DNA of 64,000 bases from Anaeramoeba flamelloides. Lineage: Eukaryota > Metamonada > Anaeramoebidae. The stretch covers positions 1,240,001 through 1,304,000 of the forward strand of contig JANTQA010000030.1 of NCBI GenBank assembly GCA_027625915.1. The letters are read 5' to 3'. Position 1 is the first letter of the stretch, and each line of letters begins with the position of its first letter. The notes beneath the pieces were generated by a model. The model was given only the letters and a program-made list of their open reading frames with translations. It had not been told where the DNA came from and ran no database searches. Shown in pieces: positions 34,578-46,882 of the stretch. Both the position numbers and the translations under genes were made by a program.

Positions 34578-36444
34578 CAGCCAATTTATTCAACCTGTGA
34601 ATTTTTTCTTTCCTTTCATAATATAACGTGAAACAAAAAAATTGTTTAAGGGAGTAGCCACGGTAAAGAAAAATTTTTCACTTTTGTGCAATTCTGAAGA
34701 GGATCAGAAAATAACATTTTTTACTCTGGTTGTACCTCATTGGTTTTTATTATTTAAAGTACTTCATTCATTAGATTTTTGAAATTTTTTTTTCAAAAGT
34801 CTCAAAGAAATTGCCACAATAGAATGTTGAGTTGAATTACTTAAAATAGTGTTTTGAATGTTGAATGACTTATCTTTTATTCTTCTCTCAACATTCTATT
34901 GTGGCATTTAATTTTTTCATTTTTTATTTTTTCATCATTTTTGAGATTTTTTTAATCCTGACAAGATAAAGCAATTAGAAATATTTTTTTATTAGTGGCA
35001 TTAAGATTAATGGATTTTGTTTAAAAAGAACAACAATATTACAATTGAGAGAATATAAAAGGAAACATAAATGGGACTTAAATAGCTAGAAGAATTCCAA
35101 AATTAGAATAATTAAGTAGAATTATTACTTGTTAGGATTGTAAAACGTTGGGTTTAGTGGAATATGAGAAGTGAATATGATTATATGTTATCAAAGTTTA
35201 AACCACATAATAGATACACTTTTTTATTCAAAAAATCTGAAATTATCTTCTCCCAGAAAAAAAACTAAACCCCATTCCAAAAATTTGGACACATCTAAAA
35301 TCAAAAATAGTGAAACAAAAACTCAATTTACTATATTCTCCCAAACCTAAAATAAAACCAGATTTAAGTAACATAGTATTAATGGTTTTTTAAGTAATCA
35401 TTTTCATCCAAATATAAGAAAACAATATAAAACAAAAAATTAAAACAAGTGTGTCCAAAAAAAATGAAACGAGCTGAAATGAAAGAGTTTGAACAAAAAA
35501 TATATTGGTAGATTTGTTAAAATTACACCAACAATGGTTGATCGATCAAATGATAAGATACCATGTACCGGTTGTATGTGGATTTATCACTTGAAGAAAC
35601 TCAACTGTAACCATCTAGTAACCATCTATAAAAAATTTTCAGATCTAACTAAACAGATTAAGTACCTGAAAAAAAGAAAATGAAAACAAAAACAAAAAAC
35701 ACAAAAAATGAAATAGTTTGTTGAATTAAAATTAATTTCCAAATTGCTGTAAATCATGTTTTTGTTATTCTTCTAACTGTTTAAACTGTATCCAAATTAA
35801 TCGAATTAAGTTTATTTTAATAATAAAATAATAATAATAATAAAACTATTTTATCAATATAATCTCTTTTTTTTTATTGTTGAACATTACTAAAAAAAAA
35901 ATATCAAATAATTTTTTTAAAAAAATTTTTAGAGAATCTACGATCACACGGCACTAAAATAAAATGTTCTTATCTCATCTCTCTCAAATTTTTATCATGT
36001 CTTATGGTGTAGCTACTCCCTTAAAACATTTTTTTCTTTCAACGTGTTGTGACAAAAATTGTTGAAAGAAATTTTTTTCTTTCAAGTTAAACTTCATAAT
36101 GAAAGAAAAATTCTCAAGTTGAATAGATTGGCTCTAATGGAGGTTTAGGTGAGTTTAAAAGCAAGAATTTTTGTAATGTTTCAGAACGAAACCTTACAAG
36201 TTGAAACGAAACAATTTTTGTCACAACACGATGAAAGAAAAAAATGTTTTAAACAATTTTTTTGTTTCACGTTATATTACGAAAGGAAAGAAAAAATTCA
36301 CAAGTTGAATAAATTGGCTGTAAGTGGAAATGAAACAATTTTTGTCACAACATGATGAAACACAAAAATTCTTTAAACATTTTTTTTATTTCAGGTTATA
36401 TTACGAGAGGAAAGAAAAAATTCACAGGTTGAATAAATTGGCTG
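34578..36444. mobile_element. A-family TA-flanked element with nested B2 insertion
   Basis: Left end TA then CAGCCAATTTATTCAACCTG; right end is the complement followed by TA. The inverted repeat is about 70 bp before it is interrupted on the left by B2. The right side contains the same terminal sequence about three times in tandem (ends near 36130, 36322 and 36444; unit about 120 bp), with CAACACGATGAAA-type segments between. The CAG...CTG ends beside TA resemble Tc1/mariner-type MITEs. Non-coding apart from sequence in the nested element. Confidence 0.7.
34650..36020. mobile_element. B-family TTAA-flanked element (full length)
   Basis: 1,371 bp with ends GGGAGTAGC / GCTACTCCC flanked by TTAA on both sides (34646-34649, 36021-36024). 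It is inserted in the left part of element A. Near its right third is a relic frame, 35489-35683 (+), with DKIPCTGCMWIYHLKKLNCN and a coiled-coil-like, lysine-rich tail (LTKQIKYLKKRK). The same region is present but decayed in the copy at 19733. TTAA duplication with RRR-type termini is the signature of Kolobok-like or piggyBac-like elements, and the GGG start favours the former. Transposase not found. Confidence 0.75.
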
Positions 36445-36719
36445 TATAAATCAACCGATCAAAGAAACCAAAAATAAGTCCTAATTAAATATGGTGTTGG
36501 TTTTTTAAAGTTCTATTCTTTAAAAAGTAATTCTAAAAAAGAAAGGATCAAATTGCAAAATTTCTCAAGACAAATAAAGTAAATTTTTCAGGGAAATTTT
36601 TATCAATCAAGAAAATAAAAAAATTTCAAAACAATTGGATTATTATGGAAGATTATCAACGACAGTATGTCAAATAACCGGTTCCGACTTAAATAATATG
36701 TCGTTTTTTAAACTTTAAC

Positions 36720-37255
36720 TTGTTGTTTTTTGAAAAACGTGTTTTTAAGTGTTGTTTTCCAACTTATTTCATTGTTATGTTTTTTAATTGTTGTCAACAA
36801 TTAAAAGTTTTCAAAAGTGTGTTTATTTTTAAAAACGAAGTATATATTGACAATATTACTGTCAATCTCAAAGCTATAAAAGAAATTTTTATTCAAAGTT
36901 TTCTAAAATATTATTTCTGCTATTTTGATTAAAAATTGAAAGATCTTGATATAGATCTATGAAAATTGATATTATAAGAGATTTAATTTCCTCTCATTAT
37001 TAAACTTGTTGAAAATCTATTGATTTATAAATAGTTTGGTCATTGGGTATGTTCTTGTAGAATTTTAGATCGATAAAATATGGGTTAATTAACTTTTGTT
37101 TCAATAGTAAATATTGCTCACTAAGGATATTTATATCCTCCAATATAGGCAATTAAAAACAAGTAAATAAAGTCAACCAAATACAAGATATGATCTGAAG
37201 ACGATGGGTTGTAGGAAAAAAGAAAATGAATTGAAATTTTTCGAACATACAGCTT
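36720..37255. repeat. Direct duplication, copy 1
   Basis: Matches 39280-39960 in the same orientation (landmarks TTTTAATTGTTGT, ATAAAAGAAATTTTT, GATCGATAAAAT / GATAAAATC, and GGAAAAAAGAAAAT). Copy 2 contains an I-family MITE at 39450-39613 that this copy lacks. It is diverged and non-coding. Probably a dispersed element of unknown type or an old tandem duplication. Confidence 0.55.
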
Positions 37256-37962
37256 TTTTAAAAAAACTTTGAAAAATTGATATCTCTTTTTGTAATATGT
37301 AGAGATACAAGTAAAAAAGTTTTTAAGGAACTTGATTTATTATTTTTTTTGTATTTATTCAAATTGAAAGATTTGGTTGATTGTGGATTTTGGTCTTGTT
37401 TTGTTTAAATTTTTTTGAATTCGATCTCATTTATCAGGAGATTGGCCTTGAAGGTTGTAGAAAAACATTTGCTAATATGATCTATTTAACATATTGTTTG
37501 TTTTGAAATTAGAGTGAAACTGAACTGAATTTTTCTCACAATAGTCAAAAAAAACCACAGTTCTTTCAAAAAAACAACACAAATAATTTTCAAAAACACA
37601 TATTAAAACGCCGACTCGGGTTATTGAACATATTGTAAATTTAATGAATAATTTAAATTTTACTGATAATAACCAGTCCTATACTTGCAAAATTGATTTG
37701 AACTTAGGTATACTATTTGGTTGTAGATTGGATGTTGCTTTCGAACAAGAATAAAAAAAGCATGGATATTATTTCGAAACATGGATTAAAGTCTTTGTGT
37801 ACCTATTTTTTTGATCACATAATAGAAAAATATTTTGGGATGTGAACTTAAAATTTTCATTTATTAATAGTGAAATAATAGTAATATATATTTTATGATT
37901 TGACATAGGTTTTTTAAAAAAATTACTTATTTGAAAGACTGAGTTAAAAATCTTGTTGTTTA

Positions 37963-38134
37963 CTGTATTTGAATTCTAAAAAGAAATAATTTACAATTGA
38001 TTTTCAATTTCCCTTTTAAAGCAGAGACTAAAGACCCTAAATAGCAACCTACTTCTTTGGGAACTCAATTTATTAAAGAAAATAATATGGAAAATGGAGT
38101 GAAAATTTTTTCATATTTAGAATTCAAATACCAG
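37963..38134. mobile_element. I-family MITE inside the inverted duplication
   Basis: 172 bp, TA on both sides, ends CTGTATTTGAATTCTAAA and TTTAGAATTCAAATACCAG. It lies within the right arm of the inverted duplication (37890-38445). The left arm near 33260 has no insertion, giving an empty site. Confidence 0.75.
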
Positions 38135-38556
38135 TATGAAACGAATTCAAAAATTCAAAACAACGTTCCAAAGATCGAAGAAAGAATTTGTTGATTTCTT
38201 TCAAATTGTCTTGCCTTTTGATTTTAAGATATTTATAAATTAAGGATCCATCAAAATACTGGATAAATTTTTATAAATTATTGATCATTCAGAAGGTTTG
38301 TAGACTAAAAATCAAATTTTAATATTTTCTCTAAAGAAAATTTTTGTTCTATTAAAAAATTTGACTGTTTGTAATAGGAGTTCACGTATCTGTAAAACCC
38401 AGTCACAAAATGGAAAGTCTGAGATAGAAAATGAATTTACTGTTTATTTTAGATTTCACAGGTTGTTGAATCGGTTGTCCGAACTTTATTTATTTGTTTG
38501 ATTCTTTTTTTTCCTCTGTGGACGAGATACAGATCCTCAGTGGAGTAATATTTCAA

Positions 38557-38640
38557 CTGCTGTTTGAATTCTAAATGGAACCAAAATTTTCACTCCATTT
38601 TCCAAATTTATCTTTAATAAACTAAAATTCAAAATAAATG
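38557..38640. mobile_element. I-family MITE, left half only
   Basis: Starts CTGCTGTTTGAATTCTAAAT and continues with the AAATTTTCACTCCATTTTCC segment found inside I-family copies, but the right half is missing. Confidence 0.5.
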
Positions 38641-38771
38641 GCCCACCTTATATTTCAATTTTGAATTGCTTTTGTATCGTTTTGAAGTTTTTCCTCTCAC
38701 AATGAAAAGTTTGTAAATAAATCATTTTTTCTCTTTTTTATTTTTTCAAAAGTGTTTTGTTAAAATGGAAA

Positions 38772-38894
38772 ATGAAAATGAAAAATTTGAAAGAAGTAAC
38801 AGATGAATTAAGGGAAAAATTGGTTTCAAATATGACAAAGAGATTAGATTTAGTTATTCAAAGGGAAGGAGAATCGATAAATGGGTTTTATTAA
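38772..38894 (+). CDS. Small ORF or exon, 40 residues
   Basis: ATG AAA ATG to TAA, 40 codons with a helical, charged composition (MKMKNLKEVTDELREKLVSN, then MTKRLDLVIQREGES). It is preceded by a T-rich leader and an overlapping earlier ATG in another frame. No family recognised. It could be a first exon, but no good donor is seen. Confidence 0.33.
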   Translation: MKMKNLKEVTDELREKLVSNMTKRLDLVIQREGESINGFY

Positions 38895-39085
38895 TTTTTA
38901 AAAAAATTTTTTTTCATGTAATGCTTCATTCAAAATAAATGGCCCAATTTTTTTTAAAATTTTTTTTAACTTTTTTTATTTTATTTTTTGAAGAAAAACA
39001 AATACCCCTGGAGTAGTGAACCAAATACTAAAATAAAAATTTTGATATTATAATAGATAACTACAAGTATTAAAAATATTTTTCT

Positions 39086-39337
39086 TTAAATTTTGATTTT
39101 TGATGGGCCAATGATTTTGAATGATAGTTTAAAAAGGGTTTTCTCAGAATTCCTTTGTAATTCGCATCTATTTAAAAAACAAAATTGAAAATTCAGATAA
39201 AATTTCTTCCCATTGATAGTTCTTTCAATAACCTGTGTTAACTCAAATAAATCTTGTTTTTCAGACACTAACTGTTGTTTTCCAGATTGTATGTTCTTAA
39301 TTGTTGTTAAAAAATCTTTAAACAGTGTTTTGTGTTT
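39086..39337 (-). CDS. Unrecognised minus-strand open frame
   Basis: 84 open codons with coding-like composition in the first part (TLFKDFLTTIKNIQSGKQQL, then SEKQDLFELTQVIERTINGK), ending in TAA. A good acceptor-like TTTTTTAAATAG lies inside. The 5' end overlaps the direct duplication (39280-39960). No ATG in frame, so if real it is an internal or terminal exon. Family unknown. Confidence 0.33.
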   Translation of the reverse strand, partial: KHKTLFKDFLTTIKNIQSGKQQLVSEKQDLFELTQVIERTINGKKFYLNFQFCFLNRCELQRNSEKTLFKLSFKIIGPSKIKI

Positions 39338-39960
39338 TTAATTGTTGTTGAAAATGAAAACTTTTCAAAGCTATGTTTATTTTTAAATAGGAAGTCTGTC
39401 TTGGCAATATTACTTTTTATCTCGAAGTCATAAAAGAAATTTTTTTTTACTGATATTTCAAGAATAAATGGAAAGGAATATTCACTTCCTATTCCATATT
39501 TTTTTTTTATTAATAGAGTTCCCAAAGAAGTTAGGTTGCTATTTGTGACTTCATTTGAAAAAGGAAAGAGAAAATGAAGTGAAAATTTTTCCCATTTAAA
39601 ATCCAAACATCAATAAAACTTTCAAATATATTTTTTCATATTATTGATTGAAAATTGAAAGATCTAGATATAACCGATGAGTGTTGACAGTTTTTATGGG
39701 ATCTAATTCTCTCTCATTATGTAAATGGTTGAAAAATAATTTGGTCATTGTAGTGTTCTTGTCTAATTTTAATCAGATAAAATCTTAGTGAATTAACTTT
39801 TGATTCAATCTAGAAATTTTGCTCACGAAGGCTTCTTATCTCAAAAAATAAAGAGTAAAAAAGTACCAAAGAACCAAATAAAGTCATCCAATTACAAGAT
39901 CTGCTTGGAAGACGATTGACTGACAGGAAAAAAGAAAATTGGAATGAAAATTTTTTTCTT
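39280..39960. repeat. Direct duplication, copy 2
   Basis: Counterpart of 36720-37255, enlarged by the I-family MITE at 39450-39613. Order and spacing of the shared landmarks are conserved on both sides of the MITE. Confidence 0.55.
39450..39613. mobile_element. I-family MITE
   Basis: Flanked by TA; ends CTGATATTTC and AAACATCAA with internal GAAGTGAAAATTTTTCCC as in the 16940 copy. The empty site is visible in the duplicate at about 36890. The long minus-strand open frame across it is a by-product of the MITE. Confidence 0.7.
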
Positions 39961-40472
39961 TTGCAAATCAATTTCAAAAAAACTTTGAAAAATTTAAATC
40001 ACGTTTTTGTTTATTTTTTGAAAACTATTTTGGAAAAAGTAAACAAATAAAAAAAGTGAAACACATTTTTTCATTTGGGAAACTTAATAGAACCTGAAAA
40101 TGAAAAGTAAAACGAATTAAAAAGAAGAAACCAATCAACTTTTAATAAAAACCCACAATGTTATTTTTAATCAAACCAACAAATACAATTTAAATCTACT
40201 TGATTTATCAAAATTGTTTGTGTGGTTATGAAGATCCCAAAAATAATCAATTTTTTGAATAAATTTTTAATTATTGATCAATCAAAGAAAAACCCATACT
40301 AAAAGATAGTATTTAAAAAACTGTTATTGTGCTGAATATTCAATTTTGTATTTATTTATTTATTTATTTATCCTTTTTTGAATAGATCTTACTTTTCGTT
40401 ATCAGTAATGTTCTCAATAAAAAATAATGATTGACTTTTTTTACACAATTGACAAACCAAAAAAGTTTTTAA

Positions 40473-40754
40473 GTGTCTAGTCATTTACTGTGGATACTCT
40501 CCATACCCAAGGGATGACCAGAGACCGAAATAATTATTGTGAAATAAACTTTAATTTGGTTAACAAAATTCAAATAACAAAAAAAAATCATTGGATCATC
40601 TTGATAAATAAAATTAAATCATAAAAAATTCAAAAATCCTGTGCCTAATCTTCAAGTTTTGTGCCTTAAATAAAAAATTTTTTTTTTGCTTTATTTGAAT
40701 TACTTTGTGCCTTATAAGATTGAAAAGAGTGTGCCTAAAAAAATACATGGACTG
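40473..40754. mobile_element. D-family end fragment next to a CAGTCC-type solo terminus
   Basis: 40473-40620 matches the left end of the D copy at 58874 (TTAA then GTGTCTAGTCATTTACTG, and TTCAAATAACAAAAAAAAA). Directly after it, 40634-40754 carries three or four GTGCCTTAA units ending GGACTG then TA, a right terminus of the CAGTCC family at 22766 without its left half. Both are remnants. Confidence 0.55.
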
Positions 40755-43354
40755 TATTTTTTCTAATATTTTTTCTTGAGAAAAATAACTATTATATTTT
40801 TCCTCACCTTTACTCAACTAAATGATAAAAAAATCTGATTTTTTCAATTTTTAACGAAAAATTATTCCTATATTTATTTATTTATTGTGAGAAAGGAGTA
40901 ATCAAAGAAAATATACTAAATAAAAAAGAGAAGAAGAAAAATAATTAAACTATTAAAGTATAAAAATATTATATCATTTATATGACCAAATTAAAAAATA
41001 TCCACAATCGTTAGGTTTTTCAGGATTTGAAGGAATTGATTAAAATCCTCGATTTTTACTAAATTCTTTCGAATTGCGGAAAACCGCGGTTAAATTTTTT
41101 TTAATTTGAGAAATAAAAAGCAAATAATTAAAAATTTCATTTTATTTCTCTAATTTAAAAAAGCCTCGTTAGGTTTTCTTGAGTTTTCTATTTATTTATA
41201 AAATCCATAGATTTTCGTTAGGTTTTTTTTACTTATCGGAATGTAATAGAAAACATCAAAAAAACCTAGAAATCTTAACAAATAAAACAGAAAACCTCAA
41301 GAAAACCTAGGCACTCCACGCAAATTGACGACACATCCACTGAAAATAGGAGTAAAAAAATATTAGAAGGATTATTAGCAATAAATTAGATTTCACAAAC
41401 TGTGATTAATAAATTGGTATTCCACGTCTCCGAAAAAGGTGGCACTATATACCCGAATTTGTATATTTTTTTTTAACTATTTTAAGTATATTTTATTTTC
41501 AATTTGTTATTTTCGAAATTTTCTTTATTACCTTAAGTTTTCTAACCATAAGAGCTGTGATGAAAAATTCTTGACAAAAAATTATTACTATAAACCTATT
41601 AAGAATTTTTAAATGAAAAATTACAACAATCTCATTTAGATTTAAAAGAAAATAAAAAGAATCATAGATAAATAACTCTACAATTCAAAGACCGATAAAC
41701 TATTTGAAATTATTCTTATTATCTTTCTAATATTTTACATCTAGAAATTTTTTTAACAATCTTAAGGAATTAAAGATAAACATAAAGATTAAACTGTTGA
41801 AAGAATATCAAAATAATTGATTTTGTAAAAAGAAGTATTCTAAAATTAATTTTTAAAATAATAACAATACCAATAAAATAATGTTAATTTTAGAAAAAAG
41901 GTATTTTTGTCAAAAATGTTCAAATATATATATATATTATTAGATATAAAATATTGTTCTTTTAAAAAAGTGAAAATGTTTTTTTTTATGTTTTTGTCTG
42001 AAAAAAAACTTTTTAATTTTTTGTGTATTGAAAAAAAATAGGAATTTTTTAAAAAAAAGGTTCTCCTATTTATAACCTAATGTTTATCCAACATTAAGAT
42101 TCTGAATATTTACTCTAATAAAATTGAAAACTATCAAATAGTATAAATTTTTTCTTAATTAAAACCTGAAACTTGATAAAAGTTTTAAAAAAGTGAGAAA
42201 TTTTTTTAAAGGAGTGTTATTAACTTTTTAAAGATAACTAAAAAACAAAAATTTTTTTGATAAACATTTCAATATCGTCAACCAAACAAGATATAATAAA
42301 AATCAATTGTGTTGACCTCTACTCACTGACTTTAAGGTTTATCTGAAAATATCTTTATACTAACACACCAAACCCGATTATATTTTAAAATGGAGTAGAT
42401 AATAAGTGGAGTAGAAAAATATTAATAAAACAATCTTATGAATAAAAATTTCAAATTTAGATCGACAGAAATTTTTTTAGCAAAACCAAAAATATTCGAT
42501 AATAAACCTAAAATTCTAATAACATACTTTTACTTAGTAATCTTTGAAGACAATATATGTATTGTTAACTATAAAAATAATATGAACTGATCTTAAAATT
42601 AGGAGATACCTGATTCTTCATTTCAATTTAGTGTACATTTAAATAATTAGTTATGATTTTTTAAAATGAAAAAAAAAAAAAAAAAAACAAGATAAACCGA
42701 GTTAATATTCTATATCTATTATCTCAACAATTTTATTCTTTTTATGTGTTATTTTTCTCATGCAAAAATATTGGAAAAAATATAAAAAAATGTTGCTATA
42801 TCTTTGTGATCAACAACACTTAACATACTCGATATTGTTTACGAAATGTTCTTGTATTGGGTTAAGCTTTTCATTTCTGGTAAGAAAAAAATAAGCTAAA
42901 AATTAGTGAAAAAATATCAAAACTTTTTCAAATTAAAAATATAGGAGGAAATTGTTTAAATTGGCCTTTTGGAGTTTTTTTTTTGGGAAAGAAAATTCAA
43001 ATTTATAAAGTGAAAAATTCAAGTTACTAAAAATATCAGATCACTTTATCAAAAAAAAAATTATTGCAAATAAAAAGGTTTATTTTGGCTTTTGGATCTT
43101 ATCAATTGACTTTTTAAAATCAAAAAAAAATAGCAATTTTTTGATAAAAATTTTTTGCTTAGGATCAAAAAAAGAGTAGCAATCAAAGAAATCAACCATT
43201 TAATAATAGTTGGAAAAATTCAGTTTCATTTTTACTTTTTTTTTAAATAATTGAAATAACAGAATTTCAAAAAGAGAAAATAACAAAACATTTTTTTTTA
43301 TTTATAATTTTGTTGTCTTGGGATATTTAATGATATAAAATTTTACTCTTTTAG
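40755..43354. other. AT-rich intergenic DNA with a foldback
   Basis: No supported gene. At about 41160-41312 a palindromic element has arms around GTTAGGTTTTCTTGAG and CTCAAGAAAACCTAGG. A short (TA)n lies at about 41926. A GTAAG donor at 42878 after a 12-codon ATG frame (42846, MFLYWVKLFISG) is a possible first exon, but its phase does not fit the exon at 43355. Confidence 0.35.
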
Positions 43355-43445
43355 TGGCCAATCAGATAACAACGATTCACCAGACCAAGTTCCAATATCA
43401 GATGAGAGTTTGGAAAAATTATTAAAAGAAATTAAAAACAAATGA
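43355..43445 (+). CDS. Possible terminal exon, unrecognised
   Basis: A TTTTACTCTTTTAG acceptor is followed, in phase 2, by 29 acidic, coding-like codons (GQSDNNDSPDQVPISDESLE, then KLLKEIKNK) and TGA. The upstream exons were not found within 2 kb. It could be the end of a gene whose body was displaced by repeats. Confidence 0.33.
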
Positions 43446-43593
43446 AGATCTTTTATATTTGTTGTTTTTAACATTTCTAACTATTTTCGATAAAGATCGC
43501 AAAGGATGAAAAATAAATAAAAAAAAAATTTTGTTTTTTGTTTTTAGTCTTTTTTATTTTTTTCATATTTTTGCCCACAAAAATAACATTTGC

Positions 43594-43693
43594 TATTGAT
43601 TTAAAAAAAAAAACATCTGAATATATTTTTTTTAGAAGCTTTCAGCTTCACAAATAAATATATTCAATATTTTTTTTAAAAAAAATCAATAAC
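43594..43693. mobile_element. 100-bp foldback
   Basis: Palindromic: TTGATTTAAAAAAA ... TTTTTTTAAAAAAAATCAA with an inner GAAGCTTTCAGCTTC stem, bounded by TA on both sides. A minimal TA-flanked hairpin MITE. Confidence 0.5.
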
Positions 43694-43975
43694 TGCTGAT
43701 ATTAAACCAGAAAAGGCAAATATTATTGGAAAAAAATCAGATATTGAGGTATATATGTTTAATAATATATTTAAATAAAAATAGAATTTTTTTTTCCTTC
43801 AAAAATTATAAAAGCTTTTTCAAAAATTTTATTGAAAACCACTGTCGCCTGTGAGATTAGTTATAATTCACACTGATTCAAAAAAAATAAATGCAAAATA
43901 TTGTTTTACTCACAGATACCAATAGTTTTATTACAGTTAACCATGAACAATTTATACTTTGACAATTATTTGTAA
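43680..43975 (+). CDS. Possible two-exon gene end upstream of WDR37
   Basis: An open segment up to 43748 (ITADIKPEKANIIGKKSDIE) meets a GTATAT donor. A TTTTACTCACAG acceptor opens 43916-43975 in the same phase (IPIVLLQLTMNNLYFDNYL, then TAA). It sits 130 bp before the WDR37 ATG. The left edge of the first segment is blocked by the foldback at 43594, so the gene is incomplete or broken. Confidence 0.3.
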
Positions 43976-44105
43976 AAATTTCCTATCAAATATTTACAAA
44001 CACAAATCAACAGGACTATTTCAAAACCAATTTACCACAAACTTGATAGAACCCAATTTATTTTTTCCTGAGACAAAACTTTTTATTTTTTTAACTTTTT
44101 CCAAA

Positions 44106-46882
44106 ATGTCAAGAGATCATGAAAGATATGGTTTTCAGTTTAAATTGTTTGAATTATTTGGCGAAATTGATAAAGAATTTACACTCTTACATGAGGAGAA
44201 TGTATTGCTAAGAACCAAGCTTGGCTTACCAACAAGAGAATTACCAAAAGCAACAAAAAGTCTCAAAGGAAGGGTTGGGAGGGTAAATTTTGTTTTTTTT
44301 CATTTGCTCTGTTTGTTTTTATTTGACAAAAAAAAAAAATAAAATTCTCATAAAAAACTTTTTTGTTTCACAAAAAAAATATATCTTTGTGTTTTTGTAA
44401 TAACCATTCAACCAACAAACAAAAAAAACAGCTTGTTTCTTCTATAACCACTTCGGTTCATTCCCAGTGGTACGTAAGCGGTCAGATCACTGCACACCAA
44501 GATATCAATTGGTCACTACAATCACATCCAGAATTGCCAACTGTGTTTGTGACTGGCTCAAGCGACAAAACGTCTCGTGTCTTTGATCGACTAAATAAAC
44601 AGTGCTATCTTTATTCTGGGCACAAGGGAACTGTGAACAATGTACGCTTCCACCCAAATTGGAAAGTTTTATATTGCTGCTCGTCGTCTGGTGATCGGAC
44701 ATGTCATATTTGGCCATACCAATTGTCTTCATTCAACGATAATTGCGGCAATTATCAAAACCAAAAAAATCTTTACTCAATCCAAACGAACCGCAAAAAA
44801 ACTCCAAATAAGATGTATCAAAAAGAAAAACGAAATCGTTCTCAAAAATCCAAAGATCGTGAAAGAAAAAGCCTAAATGTCAAAACAAAAAATATTCAAC
44901 CAATTACTCCTCGAGTTACCTCAAAAAAATCTGACGAATTTGATGACAATTATAATTTCAAGTCAATCTTCAAATCGTCTTCTTTAAATAAACTAGATTA
45001 TTTACCAATTAAAGAGAAAATTCATAAAAATTTACATGATCACAAAAATAACTTGAAACAAAGCAAAAATTCTCAGAACGAGAATTTGCTTGGAAATTCT
45101 TTCGAGATCTCGAGAAGCAACCAAAAACAAAATTCAGAATTTGAAACAAAAATTGAAGATAATAATCCAAGATTTAAACCACATGTCCCAAACCAACAAA
45201 AAAGGCAATCAAATGAACATAATAGCCCAGTTTACGAAAGAATTGAAAGACTAAAGAGTATATGGCCTTCTGATCTTTTAACAGAAGACGAAGATGATAA
45301 TTTTCTTTATGAAAAAAATATGAATAAAATTGAACAATCCAATCATACAAATTCCCCCTTTAATATTCAAAGGAGGCTTGAAAAAACAAACTTAACAAAT
45401 GAAAATAATAAATCACAAAGGCTTGACAAAACAACAAATAATAAAACAAATGAAAAGAACAAGAACAAGAACCAGAATATGAACAAGAACAAGAAAAAGA
45501 AAAAAATTGAGAAGGGTGGATCAATAAATACAAATTCTGAAAAAGAAAATGCAAAAAATAAAAAAACAAAAAAAACAAAGGAAAAGGAAAGTAATAGCAT
45601 TAAAAACAAAAATTTAATGAAACAAAAAAATAAACATGACAATAAAGTCAATAATAATTTGAAACGAATAAATTCTGAACAAACGTCAATGTTTGATAAG
45701 AAAAAAAATCCAAAATACCAACAATTGCTAAGTAAAATAAAAAGTGAAAAAAGAAAAATAAATAAGAATTCTCAAAGTAACAAAAATGCTTCGTCTAGAA
45801 AATACTCATATCCTCCGTTCAATTTGGAAGTTGATCAAAATGATTTAATTTCATCTTTTAACAAAAATAAAATAAATAAATTTAATTCAAATAAACACAA
45901 TAATAATAATAATAATAGCACCATTGATTATGATGATGATGATGATGATGATGATAATGATGATGATTACTCAAACGAAGTTGATATCAGCGATAATGAC
46001 GATAATGACGAGGACAATGATGGCAAAGGCAATGAAGAATATAATGAAAATGCTCAAACGAACATAAACAATCATCTAAATATAGATCAAGAATCAATTA
46101 TTTCAAACCAAACTTCGCCTTTGAGCAAATCGATTCATCCAAATATTTTATCGTATAATAAATCTAGAATTATCAATGAAAACACCTCAGATTATTCCAT
46201 CAAAAGGGGCCACCAGCCAGCTGTAATACTGAAGGGGCACGCATCCATTGTTTCCTTTGCAGATTGGGTGACAACCCATTCAATGATTAATGTGGTTACA
46301 GGATCGGATGACAATACAGTCAAATTATGGAATATCGAAAATTCATCTCATGGGAAATTGCTTTCAACCCTAACTGCCCACGATAACGCTATAACCCACG
46401 TTTCGACACATTCCAGCGAACCGTTAATCCTCTCAAGTTCTTTAGATTCGACCTTTAGATTATGGGATCTTCGCTCGTCAAAGAATAATGTTCGTTTATT
46501 TAAATCACACTCGGCTGCAGTCAGATCAGCAATCTTTTCCAAAAACAGCAATATCATCGTTTCCGCCTCAGATGATAGAACTGGCAAAATTTGGGACATC
46601 AGAAATTCTAATCATCCTTTACATTCCTTTAATTGCTCATCAGGAATAAATAAAATTTCAATTTCTCCCCGATACGGGAAAATCATAGCGCCACTTGATA
46701 ACTCCACAGCGCGCATCTATGACCAAAACGGTAAATTGGTAAGCCAACTCAAATCGAAAGAATTTGGCCACCATAAAATGATAACAGCTGCAGATTGGAC
46801 CTGCGACGAAAAAAATATTTTAACAACAGGCATTGACCATAAAATAATCGTTTGGTCACCTCCTCTTAAAAAAAAATACTAA
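44106..46882 (+). CDS. WD40-repeat protein, WDR37 orthologue
   Basis: Two exons, 44106-44282 and 44432-46882, with a 149-nt intron (GTAAAT...CAG, phase 0); 875 residues. Exon 1 encodes the WDR37-type N-terminal helix (FKLFELFGEIDKEFTLLHEE). Two WD repeats follow (about residues 78-156, with GSSDKTSRVFD and SGHKGTVNNVRFHP), then a low-complexity insert of nearly 500 residues rich in N, K, S and D (including an eight-Asp run), then five WD repeats (from about residue 650) with GSDDNTVKLWN, SSSLDSTFRLWDLR, SASDDRTGKIWDIR and the WDR37-like end GHHKMITAADWTCDE. In animals WDR37 binds PACS1/PACS2; its role in protists is unknown. The insert between blades 2 and 3 makes the protein almost twice the usual length. 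Confidence 0.85.

Noticed and set aside
36149-36355. 68-codon plus-strand ORF
   Set aside because: It is a reading of the tandem terminal repeats of element A.
39307-39606. 99-codon minus-strand ORF
   Set aside because: Largely the inverted-repeat sequence of the I-family MITE at 39450-39613.
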